Shown here: one piece after another, positions 53,612 to 63,384 of the stretch | How positions within the stretch are numbered: the first letter of the stretch is position 1 | Layout: the number at the start of each line of letters is the position of its first letter | DNA from: JALOAT01 sp041685115 | Lineage (GTDB): Bacteria > Pseudomonadota > Gammaproteobacteria > Thiohalomonadales > Thiohalomonadaceae | NCBI GenBank assembly: GCA_041685115.1 | Contig: JAWLGK010000010.1 | Coordinates: 1-64,000, forward strand | Reading direction: 5' to 3' | DNA: 64,000 nucleotides | Program-made: the position numbers and the translations under genes | Notes under the pieces: generated by a model | What the model was told of the DNA's origin: nothing | What the model saw: the letters and a program-made list of their open reading frames with translations, nothing else | Database searches by the model: none

Positions 53612-53628
53612 GTCGTGGGGCCGGGGCC

Positions 53629-55032
53629 ATGGAGCGGATTCCGTATGTGCTGTTCATCGGCATTTTTTTCCTGGACTTTTTGGCGCTCCGCATTGGCGTG
53701 TTACCGCGCGTCGTCACCTGGCTGCCGGACCTGTTCGCCGGGGCCGTGGCACTGGTGGCCTTATTGTGCGCCGGCTACACCCACACACTGCGCATCGCCC
53801 CGAAATATCTGTTCCTGTTCGCCTTGGTCTGCCTGTGCGTAGCCGCATCGGCGCTCATGAATGGCATGTCTTCGGGCACGCTCCTGGCGGGGATACGCAA
53901 CTACTTCAAGTACACGCCGTTTTTCATCCTGCCCCTGGTGTGGCGCTATACCGACGAGCAGTTCCGTGGTCAACTCGTCTTCCTGCTCGGCCTGGCGGTG
54001 CTACAAGTACCGCTCGCCCTGGTGCAGCGTTTCGTACAGCACAAGCACGTGGACTTCGTCACCGGCTCGCTGAACATTTCCTCCATTCTGTCGATGTTCC
54101 TTATCGCCACCATCGTGGTTCTGCTGGCCTTCAAGTTGCGTGGACGACTGTCGTGGGGCCGCTTCCTCGTGCTTGCGGCCCTGCTGTTCATCCCGACCAC
54201 CATCAACGACACGAAGGGCGCCATGCTGATGCTGCCGCTCGCCATCGCGGTCGTGGTGGCGGTGTCGGCGACGGACTGGCGCAAACGCATGATGTACCTG
54301 GGGCTGGCCGGCAGCGGTTCCACCTTCGTACTGCTCACCGCCATCGTACTCTACGACGCGACGACGCTCGCCCCGGGCGAACAGGGACTCGCCCGTTTCC
54401 TCACCGATCGGCAGGCCGTGTCGTCCTACCTGTACAGCGGCACGGCGGAGGCGGTGGACCCGGGTACGGTCCTGGACCACGAGGACACCACGGGCATCGT
54501 GCGTTCCCCGCAGCCGGAAGTGAACCCGGACGACGACCGGGTGGCGCGCTTCGACGGCATCAGCCTGGCCTATCGCGCGCTGCGCGAGGACCCGCTCCAG
54601 TTGGCGTTCGGTCTCGGCATTGGCAACGTGTCGCGCTTCACGGTGCCCGGTTTTTCCGGCGCGTACGACTACCTGGAGGCGTTCCGAGCCAAACGCACGG
54701 CACTCGACATGTTTCTCTGGGAGTGCGGATTGCTCGGCACGACGTTGTTCCTGCTGTTCTTCGCCTTCGTCTTCCACGACGCGCGCCGCCACGCGCAGCA
54801 TGCGGGTGCGACGCTGTCCGGTGCATTCTCACTGGGTTGGACGGGCGTCGTCGCCATCATCGTGTTCTCGCTGGTCTACAAGAACTTCATGGTCTTTGAC
54901 GTGCTCGGATTTCTGTTCTGGTACGGCTCGGGGTACGTGGTGGCCTCCCGTTGGGATGCGCTGCGGACCGTGGCGCGCACTGCACGGCAGGGAAATGGCA
55001 TGGCGGGGCTTCCAAGTCAGGAGCGCGCGTGA
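53629..55032 (+). CDS. Wzy/WaaL-like O-antigen polymerase or ligase
   Basis: 467 residues with about ten to twelve membrane helices and a large periplasmic loop (about 240-335, acidic, containing DPGTVLDHEDTTGIVRSP). The stretch REDPLQLAFGLGIGNVSRF before the C-terminal helices resembles the Wzy_C region of O-antigen ligases and polymerases. With an ABC exporter in the same locus, a ligase or a second-chain polymerase is as likely as classical Wzy. Confidence 0.75.
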   Translation: MERIPYVLFIGIFFLDFLALRIGVLPRVVTWLPDLFAGAVALVALLCAGYTHTLRIAPKYLFLFALVCLCVAASALMNGMSSGTLLAGIRNYFKYTPFFILPLVWRYTDEQFRGQLVFLLGLAVLQVPLALVQRFVQHKHVDFVTGSLNISSILSMFLIATIVVLLAFKLRGRLSWGRFLVLAALLFIPTTINDTKGAMLMLPLAIAVVVAVSATDWRKRMMYLGLAGSGSTFVLLTAIVLYDATTLAPGEQGLARFLTDRQAVSSYLYSGTAEAVDPGTVLDHEDTTGIVRSPQPEVNPDDDRVARFDGISLAYRALREDPLQLAFGLGIGNVSRFTVPGFSGAYDYLEAFRAKRTALDMFLWECGLLGTTLFLLFFAFVFHDARRHAQHAGATLSGAFSLGWTGVVAIIVFSLVYKNFMVFDVLGFLFWYGSGYVVASRWDALRTVARTARQGNGMAGLPSQERA

Positions 55033-55976
55033 AAATCGTATTTATCATCGGTACGGGACGCTGCGGATCGTCCTTCGTCCACGAGCTCATCGCCGCACAC
55101 CGGGATGCGGGATTCATCTCCAACGTGGAGGACCGGTTGCGGCGCCTGCCTTTCAAAGGGCGCTATAACAACCTGCTGTACCGGCTGTCACAGGGGCGCT
55201 TCACCGCCAAGGGCAAGGCGCGCTTTGCACCCTCCGAGGCCTTCGATCTCATCGGTCGGCGCGCCTCGCCCATCTACTGTCGCCCGGCGCGCGATCTGCG
55301 TGCCGACGACGTGACGCCGTGGCTCGAACAGCGGTTCAGGACCTTTTTCGAAGAGCGTCACGCCCTGCAGGAAAAAACGGTATTCACGCACAAGTACACC
55401 GGCTGGTCGCGTATCGGTTTCTTTGCGCGCATCTTCCCGGAGGCGCGCTTCATCCACGTGATCAGGGACGGACGCGCAGTCGCCAATTCCTGGCTGCACA
55501 TGCCCTGGTGGGGTGGTTACGCCGGTCCGGAGAACTGGCCGTGGGGTGCGCTTCCGGACCCCTACCAACGGGAATGGGAGGCCGGTGAACGCGCCTTCAC
55601 ACTGCTGGCCGGCATCGGTTGGAAGCTGCTCATGGACAGCTACGAGCAGGCCGCGCGGGGGCTGGACCACAGTCGTTACATGGCGTTTCGTTACGAGGAT
55701 TTCCTGGCGAGGCCGCAAGACACCATGCAGGCCTGCCTGGAGTTTGCCGGGCTCGACTGGACCCGCCAGTTCGAACGGCACTTGGCGCGCCAGCGCATCC
55801 GGCCGGAGCGGGGCGATGCCTGGCAGCGGGAACTGCTGCCCGAGCAGATCGCACAGCTGGATAGCAGCCTGGCCGAGAAACTCAACCAGTACGGCTACGC
55901 GGCCCGGGCGGGCATCGGGCCGGGCGGCCGGCAGACGAACAGCAAACGCGCAGCGAACGCCGGCGCGAAGGGCTGA
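55029..55976 (+). CDS. Sulfotransferase-fold protein 3
   Basis: 315 residues from GTG 55029 overlapping the Wzy-like stop (GTGA), with AGGAG 6 bases upstream. PAPS loop KIVFIIGTGRCGSSFVHELI and 3'-PSB FIHVIRDGRAVANSWLHMPW. It is coupled to the polymerase/ligase gene. Confidence 0.83.
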   Translation: MKIVFIIGTGRCGSSFVHELIAAHRDAGFISNVEDRLRRLPFKGRYNNLLYRLSQGRFTAKGKARFAPSEAFDLIGRRASPIYCRPARDLRADDVTPWLEQRFRTFFEERHALQEKTVFTHKYTGWSRIGFFARIFPEARFIHVIRDGRAVANSWLHMPWWGGYAGPENWPWGALPDPYQREWEAGERAFTLLAGIGWKLLMDSYEQAARGLDHSRYMAFRYEDFLARPQDTMQACLEFAGLDWTRQFERHLARQRIRPERGDAWQRELLPEQIAQLDSSLAEKLNQYGYAARAGIGPGGRQTNSKRAANAGAKG

Positions 55977-55995
55977 GCGCAAGAGGGAGCGACGC

Positions 55996-56991
55996 ATGGC
56001 ACAGCAACAACACACGGGACCGGTATTCATCGTCGGCATGAACGGCTCCGGGACCACGCTGCTACGGGACCTGCTGAACAACCATCCGGCGTTCTACGCC
56101 TTTCCCAAGGAAACCAAACTGCTTCCCTATTTCATCGATGCCGTCGCCGCGGGGAGGTTCGGCGACCTGCGCGTCGACAAAAACTTCCACCGGTTGTGGC
56201 AAACGCTGTGCAGTGACCCGCGCTTTCAGCTCGGTCGGGGCGAGCGTGCAGCGTTGCCGGAGGACTGGCGGGACAGACCACACGAGCTCGCGACGGTGGT
56301 GGACCACACCATGGGATATTTCGCCGCCCGTGAGGGCAAAGCCCGTTGGGGGGAAAAAACGCCGAACCATGTGCTGCACATGGACAAGCTTGCCGCCGTG
56401 TTTCCGGATGCGCGCTTCGTACATCTCATCCGCGATGGAAGGGGTTGCGCGGCCTCCTTGCACCGGCGCTGGGGCTACCGTCCGGAACGCACGCTGGTGC
56501 GCTGGAAGAACGCCATCGCCGCAGGGCGTGCCCAGGGCGAGCGCCTCGGCGACCGTTACCTCGAACTGCGCTACGAAGCGCTGGCCGAGGATCCCGAGAC
56601 GTGGATGCGCCGCGTCTGTGCACATCTCGGGCTGCCGTTCACGGACGAGGTGCTGACGGTCAAGCGCAGGCATCGCCCGGTGGTGGCCCAGGAGAAAACC
56701 GTGGTCGCCGCCGGCGCCAGCCGTTGGCAGAGCTATTTTTCCGAGCGCCAGCAGCGACGCATGGAGGCGATTGCAGGGGGTACGCTCGCGGCGCTGGGCT
56801 ATCCGGTGAACACGGCATCGGACAGCGAACCCGGAGCATGGTCGCGTGCCTGGTGGGAGGTGTCGGATTATGCGCGTCGTGGCCTCGCCCTGCTGCGCGG
56901 CAACCGTCGTACCACCGACCAAGGCGCCCTCGGCGTGCGCTGGAACGAAGTGCAGACGGCGGTGCGAACCTGGAAGCACAAGCGCGCCTGA
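55996..56991 (+). CDS. Sulfotransferase-fold protein 4
   Basis: 331 residues. PAPS loop VFIVGMNGSGTTLLRDLLNN and 3'-PSB FVHLIRDGRGCAASLHRRWG, with KARWGEKTPNHVLHMDKL between them as in the Sulfotransfer_3-type fold. It lies 19 bases after sulfotransferase 3, in the same unit. Confidence 0.85.
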   Translation: MAQQQHTGPVFIVGMNGSGTTLLRDLLNNHPAFYAFPKETKLLPYFIDAVAAGRFGDLRVDKNFHRLWQTLCSDPRFQLGRGERAALPEDWRDRPHELATVVDHTMGYFAAREGKARWGEKTPNHVLHMDKLAAVFPDARFVHLIRDGRGCAASLHRRWGYRPERTLVRWKNAIAAGRAQGERLGDRYLELRYEALAEDPETWMRRVCAHLGLPFTDEVLTVKRRHRPVVAQEKTVVAAGASRWQSYFSERQQRRMEAIAGGTLAALGYPVNTASDSEPGAWSRAWWEVSDYARRGLALLRGNRRTTDQGALGVRWNEVQTAVRTWKHKRA

Positions 56992-57254
56992 GTACGCGTG
57001 CGCCAAATCGAGGCATTCCCGGATCGTCAAAGCGAGCTTGCTTCTGCCGACACCGTTGGCGAATGCGGTTTCGGTTAACCGGCGGTGGTTGGAAAAAAAG
57101 CATTCGCCCACGGGGTGGGCTCCTACGGTGGTTCGCCGATACCCGGCGCTGGCGATGACAGGGAAACAGCAGCTTAGGGTTAAAGTTCTTCAAAACGCGA
57201 TGACGTGTTCCGGGGTTCGGAGCACCTGATAAATCACGTGCAACGGAGCCGAGC

Positions 57255-58514
57255 ATGGCGCGCATTGCCGTGGTGGCCTTCAACCTCAATCCGGAGCGGA
57301 ACTCCGAGGCGCAGGTGGCCGCCCAGTGGTTGAAGATTCTCATACGTCGTCACCACGTCGAAGTGTTCACCGACGCCCGGCACCGGGAGACGGTGCAGCG
57401 GGAGTTCGGCGACCGGGTGGTGTGCCATGGCGTCGCCGGCACTGAACCGTGGCGTCGGCTGGAGCGCTGGCTGGGTCTGCGCGGTATCGCGCCCATGGTC
57501 TTCTTTCGCCGGGTGGAGCGCATGCTCGCGGTGCGGGGGCAACACGTCCGGTTCGACCTCCTGCATTGTCAGACGCCGTTCGGTATCCATTCGTACAACC
57601 GGCTCTACCGCCTCGGTATCCCGATGATTGTCGGTCCGCTCGGCGGTGGCCTGCGCACGCCGCCGGGCTTCGCACGTGCCTTCCGTTTCCAGTATCTGCG
57701 CGACAGATTCCGCGAGTCCGCCTATGCGCTGCTGCTCAGGCGGAGCGGCTGGCGCAACTATCTGGCGCATGCCCAACGCATCATCGTCGGCACCGGGCAT
57801 GTGAAGCGCCTGCTTCCTGCGGTAGTACAGACGCGCTGCGTCAATGTCTTCGACACGGTGGTCGACACAAGCGTGTTCACACCCGCGCCCCGCGCGGTAC
57901 ATCGCGCCGCGCTCAGGGTGTTGTTCGTCGGCAGGTTGGAAGGCAACAAGGGGCCGGTGCTGCTGGTGGAGGCCGTGCGGCGTTGCCGCGTGCGCGGGCT
58001 CGACGGGTTTTCGGTCGAACTGGTGGGCGAGGGGCGCTTGCAGGGCATGCTGACACGCCTCATCGAGCGCTATGGCTTGCAGCACATCGTCCACCTCACG
58101 GGCGCATTGTCCCGTGCCGAAGTGCTCGCACGGTACCGTGCCGCCGATATCTTTTGTCTGCCCACACTGCGCGAGCCCGGCGGCACGGTAATCCTGGAGG
58201 CCATGGCGTGCGGACTGCCGGTCATTACGTCGGATTACGGCGGGCCCGCCGAAGTCGTGACGCCTGCCTGTGGCATCAAGTTGCCCATGGACAATTATGA
58301 CGCTTACATCGCGGCGCTTACCGAGGGGCTGGCACAGCTGCTGACGGATCCCGCCTGCCGCCGACGCATGGGCGCGGCAGGGCGCGCAAGAGCCGTGGCC
58401 GAGTATTCCGTCACCGCACTGGAAGCAAAGATCGATGCCGTTTACGAGAGCATGCTGCCGAATCTGCCAAGCACCGCGCCCCCCGCCGCATCACACGTGG
58501 TGCAGCGTCTGTAA
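57255..58514 (+). CDS. GT4-family glycosyltransferase
   Basis: 419 residues: IAVVAFNLNPERNSEAQVAA, LHCQTPFGIHSYNRLYRLGI, VGPLGGGLRTPPGF, LRVLFVGRLEGNKGPVLLVE and REPGGTVILEAMACGLPVIT. The 263-base gap upstream contains no gene and could hold a promoter. Confidence 0.88.
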   Translation: MARIAVVAFNLNPERNSEAQVAAQWLKILIRRHHVEVFTDARHRETVQREFGDRVVCHGVAGTEPWRRLERWLGLRGIAPMVFFRRVERMLAVRGQHVRFDLLHCQTPFGIHSYNRLYRLGIPMIVGPLGGGLRTPPGFARAFRFQYLRDRFRESAYALLLRRSGWRNYLAHAQRIIVGTGHVKRLLPAVVQTRCVNVFDTVVDTSVFTPAPRAVHRAALRVLFVGRLEGNKGPVLLVEAVRRCRVRGLDGFSVELVGEGRLQGMLTRLIERYGLQHIVHLTGALSRAEVLARYRAADIFCLPTLREPGGTVILEAMACGLPVITSDYGGPAEVVTPACGIKLPMDNYDAYIAALTEGLAQLLTDPACRRRMGAAGRARAVAEYSVTALEAKIDAVYESMLPNLPSTAPPAASHVVQRL

Positions 58515-58704
58515 GATGGGATGCAGTTCGCACGATAGGTGCGTTACCGTGAGCTGTGTCGAGAAACAAACGAAGCCTTTTTAAATTCGCGAATCCGTTT
58601 GCGTGATCGCACACGATCGCTACGTGATGCCCCTCGCGGCGGCGTACTGAACGCGCCGGTATATTGTCGACCCACTGGTTGCTACGGCTACGAAAGAGGG
58701 TCCG

Positions 58705-59874
58705 ATGAAACAGGCGAACAATGGGGGCAGCGTTCAGGGCCGGGCGCGGCGGTTTTTGCAGGGTCTTGGCGGCACCACCGGTCGGCTGGTGCGTCAGGGG
58801 CATCTGGCGGGTGTGTCCATTGTGTGCACGGGTTTGTTGCTCATGGCCTCGGGGATGTCCGCGAGTGCGTTCGCGGCGGTACCGGATGCACCCCGCGGGC
58901 TGTGTGTAACGCCGCCTGGCAACTGCGCGCAGGACCCGGCGCCCGCGAAAAAGAAATACCACCCGGGGCACTACATGCTGGTCTATCTCGGGAGCGGCGA
59001 TCCGACTCCGTTTTCGGTGCTCGATACCATCAAGGGCAATCCGAATATCCACGGTGTGCAGATCAGGTATCTGTGGAAACAGCTGGAGCCGCAAAAAAAC
59101 CAGTACGATTTCTCGGCTATCGAGCGTGACCTGAAGTATCTGGGCGCCATGGGCAAACGTCTGGTCGTTCAACTCAACGTGAACGGCTACCACGGCGCGA
59201 TCATCGTGCCGGATTATCTGCGCAAGGACCCGGCCTACGAGGGCGGCATCGTCCGGGATCGCAGTGGCAAGGGCTGGGTCGTCAAACGCTGGAACCTGGC
59301 CGTGCAGGACCGTATGGGCGCGCTGTATCGGGCACTCGCGGAACGCTTCGATGATGAGCCGTACTTCGAGGCCTTCAACGTACAGGAGACTGCATCGCCC
59401 GTCGTCTGCGCTGGCGCCGACAAGGAGCCGTCGTATTCACCCGAGCGCTATCGCGATGCCATCATGCACGGCATGGATCATATGGCTGCGGCATGGAAGA
59501 AGACCACGGCGATGCAGTGGTTCAGTTATCTGCCGTGCGGCAAGCAATACCTGGCCGACGTCGCGGCGCATGCCGCGAAATTGGGGCTGGGCATCGGCGG
59601 CCCGGATCTCGAACCCGGCAACGAAGGCCAGGAGACCGGTGCTTATCAATACTATGAAACCTACAAGGACAAGGTGGTCGCCGGCCAGGCGGTGCAGACC
59701 CCGAACTGGGGCCGCACCTGGCCCAACGGCAAGCCGGTGACGGCACAGGACATGCTGCTCTACGGCGCCAACACGCTGCACCTCGACTACATCTTCTGGT
59801 TGCGCAAGTCACCGGAGTTCTTCGACAAGGTGGTCCCACTGGCCGAGCGTTATCCCGATATCCTCGGCAATTAA
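58705..59874 (+). CDS. Secreted glycoside-hydrolase-like (TIM-barrel) protein
   Basis: 389 residues. A long N-region precedes a signal-like helix (about 35-58, ending AFAAV). The mature part resembles clan GH-A barrels: GVQIRYLWKQLEPQKNQYDF, KRLVVQLNVNGYH and FEAFNVQETASP, where the Glu may be the acid/base. The position inside the locus suggests a periplasmic hydrolase that trims or releases the polysaccharide. The exact GH family is not recognised. Confidence 0.65.
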   Translation: MKQANNGGSVQGRARRFLQGLGGTTGRLVRQGHLAGVSIVCTGLLLMASGMSASAFAAVPDAPRGLCVTPPGNCAQDPAPAKKKYHPGHYMLVYLGSGDPTPFSVLDTIKGNPNIHGVQIRYLWKQLEPQKNQYDFSAIERDLKYLGAMGKRLVVQLNVNGYHGAIIVPDYLRKDPAYEGGIVRDRSGKGWVVKRWNLAVQDRMGALYRALAERFDDEPYFEAFNVQETASPVVCAGADKEPSYSPERYRDAIMHGMDHMAAAWKKTTAMQWFSYLPCGKQYLADVAAHAAKLGLGIGGPDLEPGNEGQETGAYQYYETYKDKVVAGQAVQTPNWGRTWPNGKPVTAQDMLLYGANTLHLDYIFWLRKSPEFFDKVVPLAERYPDILGN

Positions 59875-60061
59875 CCATCAGGCCCGGCCGGGGGGCGCGA
59901 TGCTCCCCGGCCTTGGCTGCGCTTGAAAAACGCTTTTCCATCGGGGCGGTCTCTTGGTCAAGCGCCGCTCCCCGTTTGCAGCGCATTGCTGTCGATCAAC
60001 CACGCGATGGCACCCATGGTCTGCGCCGCGCCGCGCTAAGCACCGGGTCCAGGGAACGGAC

Positions 60062-60805
60062 ATGCAAAACTTCATCATCGTCGGCACCCAGCGTACGGGA
60101 AGCTCTGCGTTCGCCGAAGCGCTCGGCCGCCATCCCGAGGTGGTCTGCGGCGCGGAATGGCTCAATCACGTGCGTGGACCACGCAAGGCGGCCGTCGCCT
60201 CGCTCGCGTTCGCAGGTCATCTGCAGTTCATCAAGCGGCCACGTTTCGAACTCTGGCGCGCCGCGCTGCAACCGGAGGTGCGCTGGCTGGGCTTTCGCTG
60301 GCTGTTCCGTGCCAATGGCCTGTGGGCGGTGCATCCCCGTTACAACCCGACGCTTTGGCTGGACGGCCTCGAGGGCTGCATGGGCTGGCTCGCCCAACGT
60401 CCGCACATCCATGTCATCCATGTGGTCCGCCGTGATGCCGTGGATTGGTTGAAATCAAAATATCTCGCCCGCGCGACCATGAGCTATTGGGGCAAGAGCT
60501 ATCCGGCCTCCACCAAGGTGCGCATCCCGGTACGCGAGGCCAGGGCCCGGGTGCAATCGAAGGAATGGATAGACGGGCGCCTTGGCGATCTGCGCCGTAC
60601 CAATCCCTATCACGCGATCCAATACGAAGCCTTCCTGAAGGACGATGCGGCCGTGGTGGCACGGGCGCTGACATTTCTCGGTTGTGATCCCGCAAGGCAG
60701 TTGCGCGGTGAGCGCCGCCTGCGGCGCCAGTCCACGGGCACGCCGGCGGATTACATCCGCAACTACGCGGAACTTTCCAGGTCCTTGGGCCAACAACCCG
60801 TCTGA
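60062..60805 (+). CDS. Sulfotransferase-fold protein 5
   Basis: 247 residues from ATG 60062. PAPS loop FIIVGTQRTGSSAFAEALGR and 3'-PSB-like IHVIHVVRRDAVDWLKSKYL, of the Stf0/LPS-sulfotransferase style. Shorter than the other five. It follows the glycosidase-like gene by 187 bases. Confidence 0.78.
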   Translation: MQNFIIVGTQRTGSSAFAEALGRHPEVVCGAEWLNHVRGPRKAAVASLAFAGHLQFIKRPRFELWRAALQPEVRWLGFRWLFRANGLWAVHPRYNPTLWLDGLEGCMGWLAQRPHIHVIHVVRRDAVDWLKSKYLARATMSYWGKSYPASTKVRIPVREARARVQSKEWIDGRLGDLRRTNPYHAIQYEAFLKDDAAVVARALTFLGCDPARQLRGERRLRRQSTGTPADYIRNYAELSRSLGQQPV

Positions 60806-60879
60806 CCACGACCTGGCCACGCGCGCTTCGTACCCACGGGTCTGCTTTATCTGTGTAAAAGGAGCGTTGAGACGTACCC

Positions 60880-61752
60880 ATGAGCAAGAAGATCGTGTTC
60901 ATAGGCGGGTTGCATCGCAGCGGCACCAGCCTGCTTCAGTTCCTGCTGGGAGCCCATCCAGGCTATGCCGCCGTGGGCGAGGTCTATGGCCTCGTTCGAT
61001 CAGGCTCCAGATATCTAAACCGTGCGGCAGAGGTGGGATGTTCATGCGGGGTCAATGCGGATCAGTGCGCGTTCTGGGGTCCGCTGGTGCCTCAGCTGCG
61101 CAGGGCGACGCAGGCGTCGGATGCCGAACGTTACGGGATGTTCCTCCGGCATTTCGCGATGTTTTTCGGTAACGGCGCCATACCGGTCGATTCCTCGAAG
61201 GACCTGCGGGCCTTGCGCATGTTGCACGCCCTGCCGGACATCGAGGTGGAGGCGCTGTTTTCCATTCGCGATGTGCGCGCGTGGACAGTCTCGGTCCAAC
61301 GAGCCGAGCAGGGCCGGCACGGCGCGTGGGGAGGGGCGCGCGCCTTCTGGCGCTGGTACCGCGGCAATCGCCGATACATAGCCGGGCTGCAACACATCGG
61401 ACTGCGCTGGCTCACGGTGAGCCATGAGGAATTGGTGCTGCGCCCCGAGCCGTCGCTCAGCCGGATCATGGCTTTTCTCGGCGATTCCGTTCGCGGCGAC
61501 ATGCTCAATTTCAATCAGGCCGGCCATCATGCGGTTCTGGTGAACCGGATGAAGAGCAACCGGGAAAAAATGAACCACCTTCGCTACGACCATCGCTGGT
61601 TCTACCGCAGCGGGCAGTGGATGCTCCCGGCCCTGTTATTGCCGAACGTCATGCGCTTCAACCACGCGCAGGTCTATGGTCATGCGGGCAATGTCTTCGA
61701 GGAGCCGGTGCGGGCACGGCTGTCTGAGGGTACATCCCTGACCGGCCAGTGA
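60880..61752 (+). CDS. Sulfotransferase-fold protein 6
   Basis: 290 residues. PAPS loop KIVFIGGLHRSGTSLLQFLL, four-Cys segment GCSCGVNADQCAFW, IPVDSSKDLRALRMLHALP and 3'-PSB ALFSIRDVRAWTVSVQRAEQ. The Cys segment parallels that of sulfotransferase 1, suggesting the two are paralogues. Confidence 0.82.
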   Translation: MSKKIVFIGGLHRSGTSLLQFLLGAHPGYAAVGEVYGLVRSGSRYLNRAAEVGCSCGVNADQCAFWGPLVPQLRRATQASDAERYGMFLRHFAMFFGNGAIPVDSSKDLRALRMLHALPDIEVEALFSIRDVRAWTVSVQRAEQGRHGAWGGARAFWRWYRGNRRYIAGLQHIGLRWLTVSHEELVLRPEPSLSRIMAFLGDSVRGDMLNFNQAGHHAVLVNRMKSNREKMNHLRYDHRWFYRSGQWMLPALLLPNVMRFNHAQVYGHAGNVFEEPVRARLSEGTSLTGQ

Positions 61753-61834
61753 ATCGGATTATTCAGTAACAATCTCTGGCGCCGTCGGGATCAGTTCAGG
61801 CGCGGCCGTTGGTCTATTGATCCCCTCATCCTGT

Positions 61835-61855
61835 CCTTCTCCCGGAGGGAGAAGG
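61835..61855. terminator. Strong hairpin between sulfotransferase 6 and the next GT
   Basis: CCTTCTCCC-GGA-GGGAGAAGG, a perfect 9-bp stem, with TCTTTT eight bases further on. It also resembles common interspersed repeats, so termination is only probable. Confidence 0.5.
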
Positions 61856-61928
61856 GACGAATCTTTTGCAGCCGGCGGTTAATGCGTTCTCACATTCCAT
61901 CGCCAAACACACAGGGATAGTAAGCACG

Positions 61929-63209
61929 ATGTCCACCTTGCTCTGCATCAACAACTACTACTATCCGCGGGGTGGCGCCGAGGTGGTGTTCCTGGAGCAG
62001 GAACGGCTATTCCGGGCGGCCGGTTGGCAGGTGGTTCCGTTCGCAATGCACCATCCGCGCAATCTTGAAACGCCGTGGTCGGCGTATTTCGTAGACGAGA
62101 TTGAGTTCGGCCACGCCTATTCGCCCTGGGAAAAACTGCGGCGCGTGCCGAAGGTGATCTATTCGATGGAGGCCCGTCGCAAGCTGCGCCGGTTGCTGGA
62201 TGCTGTGCCCGTGAGCGTATGCCATTTGCACAACATCTATCACCACATCTCGCCGTCCATCCTGAGTGTACTGCGCCAGCGCGGAATCCCGGTTGTGCTC
62301 ACGCTTCACGACCTCAAACTGGCCTGTCCCGCCTACAAGATGCTCGCGCACGACGGCGTGTGCGAGCGTTGTAAGGGCGGGCAGCTTCGTCACGTGATGG
62401 TACACCGCTGCGTGAAGGGTTCGCTTGCATTGAGTGCACTCGCCTACCTGGAGGGACGGTTGCACCGCATGCTCGACACCTATGGCCGGAACGTGGATCG
62501 CTTCACGGTGCCGAGCCGGTTCTATCTGGATAAGCTGGTGGAGTGGGGCGTGCCAGCGGACAAACTGGTGTACGTGCCGAACTTTGTGGACGTGGATGCC
62601 TTCCGGCCACGCACGCAGGTCGGGCGTGGTTTCCTGTACTTCGGGCGTCTCGGACCCGAGAAGGGCATCACCACGCTAATCACGGCCGCGGCCCGTGCTC
62701 AGGTGCCGTTGCACATCGCCGGTACAGGGCCGGAGGAGGCGCCGGCGCGCCGCCTGGCCGAGCGATTGAGTGCCGAGGCGATCTTCCTCGGGCATCTGAG
62801 CGGCGCACCGCTGAGAGCCGCCATCGCCGCGGCGCGCGCCACGGTGCTGCCATCGGAGTGGTACGAGAACGCCCCCATGAGTGTGCTCGAATCCTACGCC
62901 TCCGGCGTACCCGTGCTGGGCGCCGCCATTGGCGGCATCGGTGAACTGATTCGCGAGAACGAAACCGGCGCCACCTTCAGCAGTGGGTCAGTGGACGACT
63001 TGGCGGCGCGCTTGCGCTGGCTGGCGGATATGCCGGATCGCCGCGTCACCGAAATGGGCCAGTGTGCACGGGCGTGGGTGGAACGCGAATTTACGGCGGC
63101 GCAGTACCGTGATCGCCTCTCGCAGCTCTACGCAGAACTCGGCGTCAGCGGTTTCAAGGACGTCCGGTGCGAACGCAAGGCCGTGCCGCAGGCGGCCGCC
63201 ACGGATTGA
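61929..63209 (+). CDS. GT4-family glycosyltransferase with CxxC motif
   Basis: 426 residues from ATG 61929. TLLCINNYYYPRGGAEVVFL (Gly-rich loop), VLTLHDLKLACPAYKML with GVCERCKGG, FTVPSRFYLDKLVEWGV, LYFGRLGPEKGITTLI and NAPMSVLESYASGVPVLGAA. Confidence 0.9.
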   Translation: MSTLLCINNYYYPRGGAEVVFLEQERLFRAAGWQVVPFAMHHPRNLETPWSAYFVDEIEFGHAYSPWEKLRRVPKVIYSMEARRKLRRLLDAVPVSVCHLHNIYHHISPSILSVLRQRGIPVVLTLHDLKLACPAYKMLAHDGVCERCKGGQLRHVMVHRCVKGSLALSALAYLEGRLHRMLDTYGRNVDRFTVPSRFYLDKLVEWGVPADKLVYVPNFVDVDAFRPRTQVGRGFLYFGRLGPEKGITTLITAAARAQVPLHIAGTGPEEAPARRLAERLSAEAIFLGHLSGAPLRAAIAAARATVLPSEWYENAPMSVLESYASGVPVLGAAIGGIGELIRENETGATFSSGSVDDLAARLRWLADMPDRRVTEMGQCARAWVEREFTAAQYRDRLSQLYAELGVSGFKDVRCERKAVPQAAATD

Positions 63210-63218
63210 TGTCTCAAG

Positions 63219-63239
63219 GCCACGACGTCAGGTCGTGGC
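63219..63239 (+). terminator. Hairpin after GT gene
   Basis: GCCACGAC-GTCAG-GTCGTGGC, an 8-bp perfect stem 9 bases after the stop codon, without a T-run. Confidence 0.4.
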
Positions 63240-63384
63240 TGGGCCATGGCTCAGGAGGGGCAGGGCCCTGACACCGCGTTGCGTCATGATGCGCGGTGCT
63301 GGCGAAGGTGGGAATGGATGCCGTCACGTCGGTGCGTGCACGGCATCCCGGGTGAAGAAACGGAATTCTTGCCTGGGGGACGAT

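Noticed and set aside
56992..57254. Hidden small gene or riboswitch in the 263-base gap
   Set aside because: Only a short CCCAC/GTGGG hairpin and no conserved core or RBS-supported frame was seen.
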